The notes below the pieces were generated by a model, which did not search any database, was not told the DNA's origin, and saw only the letters and a program-made list of their open reading frames with translations. From Oleispira sp964022115 (GTDB lineage Bacteria; Pseudomonadota; Gammaproteobacteria; Pseudomonadales; Oceanobacteraceae): a stretch of DNA of 13,651 bases. The stretch's first letter is position 1. Every line of letters begins with the position of its first letter. The stretch lies in contig CAXIBC010000073.1 of NCBI GenBank assembly GCA_964022115.1, forward strand, positions 1-13,651. The letters run 5' to 3'. Of the stretch, positions 6,452 to 12,821 are shown piece by piece. The position numbers were made by a program, and so were the translations under genes.

Positions 6452-7264
6452 CTATCCTCTAGCCTGCCATAGATACATAGATGCCTGCTTACCTAATACA
6501 GTGGTTGTAAATAACTCATCACTAGCCCTGCCTGCTAGGCCATAACAAGTATGAAGGGGTAATAAGTGTTCCTCCCGCGGATGGCAAAAGCGTGCCTGAG
6601 GGGCTTGATGCCACTGGCCTAATAACTGAGTACGCTGCTCTTCTGACATTGTCTTATCCGTTAGTATTGCTTGCAGCCATTGTTCAAAAGCTTGATTTTT
6701 TACATTGCCATCATCCATGCTGGCTTCAAAAAAAGCCCGCATGTTATGAAATGAAAAACCTGAGCCAAGCACCAATAAGTTCTCCCACTCTAAAGCCTGT
6801 AATGCCTTACCGAGCGCCAGGTGCACGTCAGCATCAAGAGAATCTAATAAGGATAACTGCACACAAGGAATATCAGCCTCTGGGTACATTATGGTTAACG
6901 GCACAAACAGACCATGATCATAACCACGCTGATCATCTAATCTTGCCTCAATGCCTGCTTGTACTATTGATTGATAAATTTTCTGTGCCAATTCAGGCTG
7001 GCCTAGGCTTGGGTATTGGAGCTGATAGGCTTCTTCAGGAAAGCCGTTATAGTCATAGATAAGCGAAGGGGCTGGCCCCGAGGTAATGGTCGCCACTTGG
7101 GCTTCCCAATGCGCACTGATGACTAAGATGGCGCTAGGCCTAGGTATTCTTTTTGTCATCTGCTTTAGGGTATCAAGCATATCGCTATGACCCGTATCCC
7201 CCAGTAATGGCATAGGGCCACCCCCATGGGAAATAAACATAATATTGCTATTCACATCGTTCAC
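6452..7264 (-). CDS. LigB-family class III extradiol dioxygenase, DODA/YgiD type
   Basis: A 270-residue soluble enzyme of the 4,5-DOPA dioxygenase group, which opens catechol-type rings at a non-haem metal. Candidate metal and active-site residues are His13 (SHGGGP), His52 (SAHWE), His117 (DHGLFVPL), His173 (SFHN) and His228/His233 (CHPREEHLLPL), in the family order. Length is normal. The start is uncertain: the longest frame opens with GTG at 7262-7264, an in-frame TAA lies 12 nt further upstream, and no good SD precedes GTG; an ATG at 7238-7240, directly before FISHGGGP, is the alternative but also lacks an SD. Low translation is therefore likely. It lies downstream of doxX on the same strand, but a terminator and a REP-like hairpin separate them. 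Aromatic substrate unknown; bacterial relatives include YgiD, active on DOPA. Confidence 0.92.
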   Translation of the reverse strand: MNDVNSNIMFISHGGGPMPLLGDTGHSDMLDTLKQMTKRIPRPSAILVISAHWEAQVATITSGPAPSLIYDYNGFPEEAYQLQYPSLGQPELAQKIYQSIVQAGIEARLDDQRGYDHGLFVPLTIMYPEADIPCVQLSLLDSLDADVHLALGKALQALEWENLLVLGSGFSFHNMRAFFEASMDDGNVKNQAFEQWLQAILTDKTMSEEQRTQLLGQWHQAPQARFCHPREEHLLPLHTCYGLAGRASDELFTTTVLGKQASMYLWQARG

Positions 7265-7303
7265 CGCTATTTAAATAGGTTATTTACGCCATCATTTTTC
7301 ACT

Positions 7304-7334
7304 AAAAAAATAGGCCTGCCAAAATTTTAGGCAG
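7304..7334 (-). terminator. Short GC stem with T-run upstream of the dioxygenase gene
   Basis: On the minus strand CTGCC (7330-7334) pairs with GGCAG (7316-7320) across a TAAAATTTT loop, followed after GCCTA by seven T residues (7304-7310). It would back up the doxX terminator. The same stretch reads TTGGCA, a 17-nt gap and AAAAAT, so part of it may instead be the dioxygenase promoter. Confidence 0.4.
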
Positions 7335-7338
7335 ACTT

Positions 7339-7360
7339 GTCAGGCTGAAGCCTGGCCTAC
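7339..7360 (-). repeat. REP-like palindrome with GTAG head
   Basis: The minus strand reads GTAG (7357-7360) followed by GCCAGGCT TC AGCCTGAC, an 8-bp stem with one G-T pair. A GTAG tetranucleotide at the foot of a short GC-rich hairpin is the hallmark of repetitive extragenic palindromes mobilised by RAYT (TnpA-REP) transposases. Only one copy is present in this window and no RAYT gene is seen, so the call rests on architecture. Confidence 0.45.
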
Positions 7361-7396
7361 ATAAAACATTACAACTAACACTCTCAACCCAAACGC

Positions 7397-7431
7397 AAAA
7401 AGCTGACTGAGCATGTGCCCTATCAGCTTTT
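7397..7431 (-). terminator. Intrinsic terminator of doxX
   Basis: AAAAGCTGA (7398-7406) and TCAGCTTTT (7423-7431) form a 9-bp perfect stem around a 16-nt loop. Read on the minus strand it is followed by TTTTT within the stem foot, and it lies 52 nt after the doxX stop. It can also work in the opposite direction, though no plus-strand gene needs it. Confidence 0.7.
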
Positions 7432-7482
7432 GATATTTTTACTAACTTCTGTAATCTTCTAATCACTTCAGTTTATTAGCGA

Positions 7483-7926
7483 CTACAGCTTCTTGGCTAA
7501 TAAGTTATCCAAAGATAAACGACCTGCACCTTGGAAGGTTAGCGCCAGTGTTGCGGCGAATAATGTCAAAGCAAATTCATAACCGTTATTGCTCATGAAT
7601 AAGCCGTTAACAAAATGAACGCTGAAGATGGCGATCACCATAGTGAAGGCACTAACCGCGGCCGCTGGGCGGGTTAATAAACCGAAGATCAAGGCTAGGC
7701 CACCAAAGAACTCTGCGCTACCCGCTAATAAGGCCATTAAGAAACCTGGCTCTAAGCCGATGCTGGCCATCCATTGTCCGGTGCCTTCTAAACCGTAACC
7801 ACCAAACCAACCAAATAATTTTTGTGCACCGTGTGCAGCCAAGATAATGCCAACAGGAACGCGTAGAACCAATGCTGCGAAACCAGCGTTAGAAGTTAAT
7901 AATGCTTTTAAAGTTTGCTTGTTCAT
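7483..7926 (-). CDS. DoxX family integral membrane protein
   Basis: A 147-residue inner-membrane protein with four predicted segments (about residues 16-36, 58-84, 87-107 and 116-134) and the DoxX/SURF4-like opening RVPVGIILAAHGAQKLFGWFGG followed by GTGQWMASIG and LAGSAEFFGG. The family name comes from a thiosulfate:quinone oxidoreductase subunit of Acidianus, but most bacterial members are uncharacterised; links to redox and quinone stress come mainly from gene context. An SD (GGAG, 7 nt before ATG) supports the start. It is divergent from the LysR gene, with a 177-nt shared control region, so it is the most likely direct target of that regulator. Its own terminator follows. Family assignment is secure; biochemical function is not. 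Confidence 0.9.
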   Translation of the reverse strand: MNKQTLKALLTSNAGFAALVLRVPVGIILAAHGAQKLFGWFGGYGLEGTGQWMASIGLEPGFLMALLAGSAEFFGGLALIFGLLTRPAAAVSAFTMVIAIFSVHFVNGLFMSNNGYEFALTLFAATLALTFQGAGRLSLDNLLAKKL

Positions 7927-8022
7927 CGTCTTTCTCCAATTGTTTAATTCAGCTGTGCGCTTGTGTGCGTCATCAGGTTGATAGTTATATTACTGACAAT
8001 GATTAATAGGATAAATAGCGGT

Positions 8023-8066
8023 ATTATTGAATAATTACCAACGTAGTGTTTATAATCAATGGTAAT
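8023..8066. promoter_or_regulatory. Inverted repeats in the doxX-LysR control region, probable LysR operator
   Basis: A palindrome ATTATTGAATAAT (8023-8035) fits the T-N11-A pattern of LysR-type binding sites. It abuts a 7-bp inverted repeat, ATTACCA (8034-8040) and TGGTAAT (8060-8066), which brackets the -10 box of the LysR gene. Binding here could both repress the regulator's own promoter and activate doxX in the other direction, the standard arrangement for divergent LysR genes. The repeats are seen; ownership by this regulator is inferred. Confidence 0.5.
8027..8056 (+). promoter_or_regulatory. Sigma-70 promoter of the LysR gene
   Basis: TTGAAT (8027-8032), an 18-nt spacer and a perfect TATAAT (8051-8056) precede the LysR start codon by about 50 nt. 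The -35 overlaps the palindrome of the putative operator, suggesting autorepression. Confidence 0.6.
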
Positions 8067-8103
8067 ACTGCTCCCTTTTAAACAATATCAGAAGGCCTAC
8101 CCT

Positions 8104-9012
8104 ATGGATCGAATTGACTCAATGAAAGCCTTTGTAGCCGTTGCAACCGAGGGCAGCTTCACTAAGGCGGCAGAAAAACTAGGCAGCTCAAATCAGCTGA
8201 TCAGTAAATATGTCTCACAGCTAGAAGAATACTTAGCTGTGCGGCTCTTTAATCGCACCACCCGTAAAGTGCATCTCACAGAAGCGGGTGAGCAATGCCT
8301 TGAGCAAACAAAGCATATTTTAGAGAGCATCCATAATATGGAAGGCCACTTCGGCCAATTACAAACCCAAGTACAAGGCCTCCTGCAGATTAGTGCACCG
8401 GTTTCTTTTTCTACCTTGCATTTATCTTCCCTTATTTGTGATTTTAAAAAGCAGCAAGCAGAAGTTAGCATCGACTTGCAATTAAGCGATCGTAAGATTG
8501 ATGTGATAGAAGAAGGTTTTGATGTGGCGCTGCGTATTGGCCGCTTAAAGAGCTCTTCTCTTATTGCTAAAAAGATCGCGCCTGTGCGAATGGTATTGTG
8601 TGCATCGCCTGATTATTTAAAGCAAAACGGTACCCCCAAGCACCCTAATGATTTAATTACTGAGCATTTTTTACGTTATAGCTATTTAGATTATTCGCAA
8701 GAGAATTCGCCGTTAATGGAGGCTTTAAAGCTCAAGAGCCAAAAACAAGGTGCCGGTTTGGTGGTTAATAATGGTGAGATTTTAATGGCCGCCGCCATTG
8801 CCGGAGAAGGCTATATTTTACAGCCTACCTTTATTGTTGGCGCCGCGATTAAACAGGGTAAGTTGAGTATTATTTTACCTGAGTTTGAACCGGAGCCCAT
8901 GGGCTTATATGCCGTTTATCCACACCGTAAGTTATTAGCGCCTAAACTTAGGGCCTTCATTGATTTTATTAGTCAATATTACGGTGAGCTACCCTATTGG
9001 GATGATTTTTAA
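8104..9012 (+). CDS. LysR-family transcriptional regulator
   Basis: A 302-residue regulator with an N-terminal winged helix-turn-helix (about residues 1-60; MDRIDSMKAFVAVATEGSFTKAAEKLG is the classic LysR opening, followed by LFNRTTRKVHLTEAG) and a C-terminal inducer-binding domain (about 90-295) of periplasmic-binding-protein fold, with the DVALRIGRL strand typical of the DNA-binding-competent subgroup. I start at the ATG at 8104, with AGAAGG about 8 nt upstream; an ORF extension to an ATG at 8059 lies inside the operator region and is not needed. It faces away from doxX and converges with azoR, sharing a terminator with the latter. From context its ligand may be a quinone or other electrophile, and doxX and possibly azoR its targets; the sequence itself does not show the ligand. 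Confidence 0.95.
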   Translation: MDRIDSMKAFVAVATEGSFTKAAEKLGSSNQLISKYVSQLEEYLAVRLFNRTTRKVHLTEAGEQCLEQTKHILESIHNMEGHFGQLQTQVQGLLQISAPVSFSTLHLSSLICDFKKQQAEVSIDLQLSDRKIDVIEEGFDVALRIGRLKSSSLIAKKIAPVRMVLCASPDYLKQNGTPKHPNDLITEHFLRYSYLDYSQENSPLMEALKLKSQKQGAGLVVNNGEILMAAAIAGEGYILQPTFIVGAAIKQGKLSIILPEFEPEPMGLYAVYPHRKLLAPKLRAFIDFISQYYGELPYWDDF

Positions 9013-9024
9013 TTTAGACAATAA

Positions 9025-9054
9025 AAAACCTCAGCTGTTTCCAGCTGAGGTTTT
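9025..9054. terminator. Bidirectional terminator between LysR gene and azoR
   Basis: A perfect 13-bp stem, AAAACCTCAGCTG (9025-9037) and CAGCTGAGGTTTT (9042-9054), encloses a TTTC tetraloop and is flanked by A-rich sequence on the left and T-rich sequence on the right. It can stop transcription from both converging genes. Confidence 0.93.
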
Positions 9055-9069
9055 ATTTTGCTTAACGCT

Positions 9070-9096
9070 TATAGGCTAATATAGGTATAGGCTAAT
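9070..9096. repeat. Short direct repeat TATAGGCTAAT downstream of azoR
   Basis: TATAGGCTAAT occurs at 9070-9080 and again at 9086-9096, a 16-nt period, ending at the azoR stop codon. It is probably a small slippage duplication with no evident role. Confidence 0.6.
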
Positions 9097-9698
9097 TATT
9101 TAAGAAGCTGAGAGACTTGCTCACGCGCATTCTTTAAAGATTCTGCTTTAGAATCTTCACCTAAGTTCAAACCTTCTGCATAAACAAACTTCACCTTGGT
9201 TAAACCGATGAAGGCTAAGAATGTTTTCATATAACCCGTTTGAGTATCTTTATCAGTGCCTAAGTAAGAGCCACCACGCGCCGCAAAGATATACACTGGC
9301 TTATCTTCTAACAGACCAACGGGGCCATTCTCTGTGTACTTAAACGTTTCACCGGCACGAGCAATATGATCGATATACGCTTTAAGCACCGATGGAATAC
9401 CGAAGTTATACATGGGCAACGCAAAGACAATGGCAGAGGCTTCACGTAGATCCGCAATCAATTTATCAGACTCAGCAACAATCGCTTTTTGGCTGTCGCT
9501 GCGCTCATCCGCAGGAGTAGTGAATGCAGTGAAGCGTTCACCATCTAAGTGTGGAAGAGGGTTCGCTGATAAATCCAATTTCTTAACTTCTGTGCCTGGA
9601 TTTTGCTTACTATAATCCGCTACGAATAAATCTGCTAACTGAGTTGATTGACCTTCTGGAGTGAAAAGGCTGCTATTGATTTGAAGTAACTTGCTCAT
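9096..9698 (-). CDS. azoR: FMN-dependent NADH azoreductase / quinone reductase
   Basis: A 200-residue flavodoxin-fold homodimeric enzyme that uses NADH and bound FMN to reduce azo compounds and, more relevant physiologically, quinones by two-electron transfer. It aligns along its length with E. coli AzoR (201 residues): the phosphate-binding N-terminus MSKLLQINSSLF, the FMN-contacting PMYNF at 95-99, RAGETFKYTENGP at about 114-126, the RGG loop at 141-143, and LAFIGLTKVKFVYAEG near the end. The ATG at 9696-9698, with AAGGTG 6 nt upstream, is preferred to an in-frame GTG three codons earlier. It converges on the LysR gene and follows the Kef gene on the same strand by 135 nt. In E. coli the Kef antiporters need flavodoxin-fold partners (KefF, KefG), so this placement may be functional. 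Confidence 0.96.
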   Translation of the reverse strand: MSKLLQINSSLFTPEGQSTQLADLFVADYSKQNPGTEVKKLDLSANPLPHLDGERFTAFTTPADERSDSQKAIVAESDKLIADLREASAIVFALPMYNFGIPSVLKAYIDHIARAGETFKYTENGPVGLLEDKPVYIFAARGGSYLGTDKDTQTGYMKTFLAFIGLTKVKFVYAEGLNLGEDSKAESLKNAREQVSQLLK

Positions 9699-9792
9699 GT
9701 GTCTCACCTTTAAAATATGTTTGAGGAATCTGCTTATTTGTAAGTTGGATCTATTGAAACAGAACCCCAGGCATTAAAAAATCAGATTAAAT

Positions 9793-9821
9793 AGATCTAT
9801 TTGTTCGAAAAAATAGAATCT
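9793..9821. repeat. AT-rich inverted repeat between Kef gene and azoR
   Basis: AGATCTATTT (9793-9802) and AAATAGAATCT (9811-9821) form a 10-bp stem with one bulged base around GTTCGAAA. It begins 12 nt after the Kef stop codon and about 95 nt before the azoR start. It could be a weak terminator for the antiporter gene (T-rich stretches follow on the minus strand) or an operator for azoR. No choice can be made from sequence. Confidence 0.45.
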
Positions 9822-9833
9822 AATTAAATACCC

Positions 9834-11699
9834 CTACTCAGCCTCTTTAGACTTTTCATCACAGTCACGCTGCATGGTTTTAATTAGCTCGGCTTCAATT
9901 TTCATAAATAGCTTTAAGAAGTGCTCATCAAAACCAAAGCTTTCTCCTTCATTACGCCAGCTATGAAAGAGCGTATCAAAATGCTTTTCTTCCACAGTCG
10001 TAAACTTCTTCTTCAACTTTTCTGCTTTAGCAGGCTCAATACCCACCCGTATTAACGCTTCACCGGCCAGGGTAAGAGCAGAGTTATAGGTTTCGCTGAT
10101 CACATAATCTGCGCCCGCTTCTTTCAGTTCAAATACATGGCCACGATCAAAGCCCCGCGCCAAAACCTGAACGTGGCTATGAGTCAGCTTTATATGCTTA
10201 ACCATTTCTATTGCGCGAGCAGTATCATCAATGGCTACTACCACTAAGCTGGCGTCATCAATACCTGCGGTATGCAATAAGTCTGGGCGTGAAGCATCAC
10301 CGTAGAAACTTTTAACGTTTACTGTACGCATACGATCGATTTGACTAATTTTATAATCCAGCACAACCGTTGGAATATTATTGGCAATTAATAAACGATT
10401 TACTATTTGGCCAAAGCGACCGATACCGGCAATAATAACCTTGCCTTGCTCATCGATTTTATCCGCTTCACGATCGGCACCTTGCTGCTTAAAGCGCGGC
10501 AAAATAACCTTGTCAAAAATAATAAACAGCACTGGGGTTAAGAACATCGAAAGTGCCACAACGATGGATAAGGTTTGCGCTAATTTTTCAGGCAGAATGT
10601 GTTCAGTAATGGCATAACTTAATAGGACTAAACCAAACTCACCGGCCTGGGCAAGGCTTAACAAAAACAACCAGCGATCACTACCGCGAATTTTAAAGAC
10701 CATGGCTAATACCAATAAGACCAATGCTTTTAACAGCATGAGCCCCAGCGTTAATGCCATAATAACCACTAAGTTATTATTGAGAATTTCGAAGTTAATG
10801 GCCGCGCCAACGGTAATAAAGAAAAGCCCTAATAACAAACCTTTAAAAGGTTCGATATCCGCTTCTAACTGATGGCGAAATTCACTACTGGCCAAAACCA
10901 CACCGGCTAAAAAGGTGCCTAACGCAGGGGAAAGCCCGACTAAATTCATTAATGCAGCAATACCAACTACCAGCATTAAAGCCGTCGCGGTAAATACTTC
11001 AGGCAGCTCAGCTTTGGCGACAAAACGAAATAATGGACCACTAAAATAATGGCCACTGGCCACCAGACCGACAACCGTTGCCAATACCACAATCGCAGCA
11101 GCCCAAGCAGGTAAATCGGCTACCAAGCTTAATTCTTCATGCTGCGCGGCGCTATTCACTAAATTCGTTGCAGCGGCTTGTAGTTCTGGCAAGGCTAATA
11201 ACGGCAGTAGCGCCAACATAGGAATAACGGCAATGTCTTGGAATAATAAAACCGAAAACGCACTGCTTCCACCGTCGGTTTTGGTCAGGCCTTTTTCGTT
11301 AAAGGTTTGCAAAACAATGGCGGTAGAAGATAAAGAAAATATAAGACCAATGGCTAAGGAAATACTCCAACTTTGACCGAGCAATAACGCAATGCCAGAG
11401 ATCGCCACGGTTGTTAATAGTAACTGCAAGCCGCCTAAACCTAATAAGCGATGACGCATTTTCCATAACGCCGGGGCCTCAAGCTCTAGCCCCACTAAGA
11501 ACAACATCATCACCACACCAAATTCGGCAAAGTGCTGTATGGTAGACGCTTCTTGACCGACAAGCCCTGTCACTGGCCCAATAATCACCCCAGCAATCAG
11601 ATAACCAAGCACCGAGCCTAGACCAAAACGTTTCGCTAATGGCACCATGATTACTGCAGCACAGAGATAAATAAAAGCCTGTACTAATAAACTTGTCAT
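9834..11699 (-). CDS. KefB/KefC-type K+/H+ antiporter with RCK (TrkA-N) domain
   Basis: A 621-residue CPA2-family inner-membrane antiporter, the size of E. coli KefC (620). Residues 1-385 hold about twelve membrane segments; a central cytoplasmic loop HQLEADIEP at 276-284 closely matches the regulatory loop of KefC (HALESDIEP), the site coupling the channel to the glutathione-sensing domain. A linker follows, then the RCK nucleotide-binding domain from about 420, with GIGRFGQ at 425-431, FYGDASR at 466-472 and LARGFDR near 513. Homologues release K+ and take up H+ when glutathione adducts of electrophiles form, lowering cytoplasmic pH. An SD (AAGGA, 9 nt before ATG) supports the start, and a TACAAT -10-like box lies at 11735-11740. 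azoR follows on the same strand. Subtype KefB versus KefC is not resolved. Confidence 0.92.
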   Translation of the reverse strand: MTSLLVQAFIYLCAAVIMVPLAKRFGLGSVLGYLIAGVIIGPVTGLVGQEASTIQHFAEFGVVMMLFLVGLELEAPALWKMRHRLLGLGGLQLLLTTVAISGIALLLGQSWSISLAIGLIFSLSSTAIVLQTFNEKGLTKTDGGSSAFSVLLFQDIAVIPMLALLPLLALPELQAAATNLVNSAAQHEELSLVADLPAWAAAIVVLATVVGLVASGHYFSGPLFRFVAKAELPEVFTATALMLVVGIAALMNLVGLSPALGTFLAGVVLASSEFRHQLEADIEPFKGLLLGLFFITVGAAINFEILNNNLVVIMALTLGLMLLKALVLLVLAMVFKIRGSDRWLFLLSLAQAGEFGLVLLSYAITEHILPEKLAQTLSIVVALSMFLTPVLFIIFDKVILPRFKQQGADREADKIDEQGKVIIAGIGRFGQIVNRLLIANNIPTVVLDYKISQIDRMRTVNVKSFYGDASRPDLLHTAGIDDASLVVVAIDDTARAIEMVKHIKLTHSHVQVLARGFDRGHVFELKEAGADYVISETYNSALTLAGEALIRVGIEPAKAEKLKKKFTTVEEKHFDTLFHSWRNEGESFGFDEHFLKLFMKIEAELIKTMQRDCDEKSKEAE

Positions 11700-11787
11700 G
11701 TGGTTTTTCCTTAATCAAATCAACCTAATGCTGAATTGTAGCCTCTCTTACACGAACCCTACAGTCACTTTTTTAGCGCCGTTTTAA

Positions 11788-12711
11788 TTAATAACCGTAA
11801 CCCACACTCTAGCGACCATAAGTTTGTAATGCTTTATCGGTTGGCTTATCCCAAGGAACCGTAGCTTTGGTCAAAGAGAAAGTAACTTTCCAATGATCAA
11901 TGCGCTTCACCGCCCCTACGTACAAGCGACCAATCAAAGGGTCGTGAGCAACCGCAGCACTGTCGCGGAATGTATTACCATCCCAAAAGATAGCGTTACC
12001 AATGGCAGAGCCATTCACTAATGCAAATAGCCAAAAACCGCCTTTGCTATTATTTTTTGTATATCGCGTAATCATCTCGCAAGCCCCAACCTTTCACTGC
12101 GGAGAAGCAATAAGGCTATCAATGCCATTTTGAGTTTGCTCACCCAAAGCCGCTGGCCCAGCAATACCATAATGCAAAGAGAAAGCATCCATGGTTTGAT
12201 CATCTTGGGCGCCAGCCGTAAGCGACGCAAACAACACTCCTATATATGGAATATCCCCTTCAATATATTCAGACTCTTCAATGTCACCAGGGGTAAATAT
12301 AGGATGCGACAAGCTGTGGCTGATAAATCGCTGACGATGGCTGCCTCTGAGTAAATCAATATCGTCCAAATCATTGGCTAAAAAATCAAACACTGGCCCT
12401 TCGCGGTAACTATTAAGATAACCCGAGACCCAGCCCACCTGTACACCACTGGTATAATCGTCATCAGAGGAGACCAGCAGATCGTTATCTATGGATAAAA
12501 ACCACGTGCCAGAAGCCTGTTCGACGATATCTGAACTACCATTATTCTTAGCAACAATCGTATTATCAGGAATCATGTCGGCAGCAACCGTCTTAGCAGC
12601 AACCGTCTTAGCAGCAACAAGGACAGAATAATTTAGGCATACTAGGCTAACAAGTAAGATCAAAATCTGATTAAGGATTTTGCTTAATACTGAATTCATA
12701 AAATGCGTCAC
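11788..12711 (-). pseudogene. Degraded LpxR-like (DUF2219) lipid A 3'-O-deacylase
   Basis: The 5' part (to a TGA at 12094-12096) encodes a leader peptide and an LpxR-like N-terminus: FLSIDNDLL with Asn-Asp, then DDDYTSG and IAGPAALGEQTQNGIDSLIAS. The 3' part (from about 12075) encodes the typical LpxR C-terminus, IFWDGNTFRDS, then stops at TAG (11809-11811); read on, the frame gives SVGYGY and a TAA at 11788-11790, a normal outer-membrane end. Both parts are in the same frame, but from memory of the family some 80-100 central residues are missing, and just past the TGA the adjacent frame reads VKGWGLRDDY, resembling the family's GW motif, so a frameshift is likely too. The His usual after QN (QNxxH) is Asp here. 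The GTG (12709-12711) and ATG (12697-12699) starts both lack an SD. Intact members remove lipid A acyl chains at the outer membrane. Confidence 0.8.
12581..12618. repeat. 15-bp tandem repeat in the LpxR-like pseudogene
   Basis: GCAGCAACCGTCTTA occurs twice in tandem (12581-12595, 12596-12610) plus a partial third copy (12611-12618). It encodes repeated KTVAA units near the signal peptide cleavage region. The period is a multiple of three, so the frame is kept; it looks like replication slippage. Confidence 0.9.
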
Positions 12712-12754
12712 TTTTATTCTAATTTATAGAATTTACTAATAGCCTTGACTGATA

Positions 12755-12780
12755 GACCCTATAAATCGACCCTATAAATC
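12755..12780. repeat. 13-bp tandem duplication in the pirin / LpxR-like promoter region
   Basis: GACCCTATAAATC is present twice back to back (12755-12767, 12768-12780). Each copy contains TATAAA, a possible -10 box for the pirin gene; TTGACT at 12745-12750 is a -35 candidate, but spacers of 9 and 22 nt are both off the optimum. Gain or loss of a unit could change promoter strength. Confidence 0.85.
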
Positions 12781-12821
12781 GAATAACTTCCATCACGAAC
12801 CTACAATCTAGGAAAATGACT

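Noticed and set aside
6592..7062. 156-codon open frame on the plus strand opposite the dioxygenase gene
   Set aside because: It is fully antisense to a well-conserved enzyme gene, has no recognisable domain and is low in complexity of expected protein features; a shadow frame.
8059..8103. Extended LysR start at 8059
   Set aside because: It overlaps the putative operator and the region just after the -10 box; the LysR family consistently starts at the equivalent of MDRIDSMKAF, which has an SD.
9699..9707. GTG start of azoR three codons upstream
   Set aside because: The GTG lies within the SD AAGGTG itself; the ATG at 9696-9698 is correctly spaced from it and matches AzoR homologues.
11479..11718. 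79-codon minus-strand frame overlapping the Kef gene start
   Set aside because: It lies in another frame of the Kef N-terminal membrane region and its protein shows no domain or SD support.
11809..12075. Separate 88-residue gene downstream of the LpxR-like ORF
   Set aside because: Its sequence is the C-terminal part of the LpxR family, it is in frame with the upstream ORF, and its ATG has no SD; it is a pseudogene fragment.
12094..12096. Programmed readthrough or selenocysteine at the TGA of the LpxR-like gene
   Set aside because: Central family residues are missing downstream, a second stop occurs near the end, and no selenocysteine insertion hairpin is evident; decay explains all of it.
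12581..12618. Short tandem repeats as a CRISPR array or phage attachment site
   Set aside because: The repeat is contiguous without spacers, lies in coding sequence and encodes Ala-rich residues; there is no integrase or cas gene nearby.
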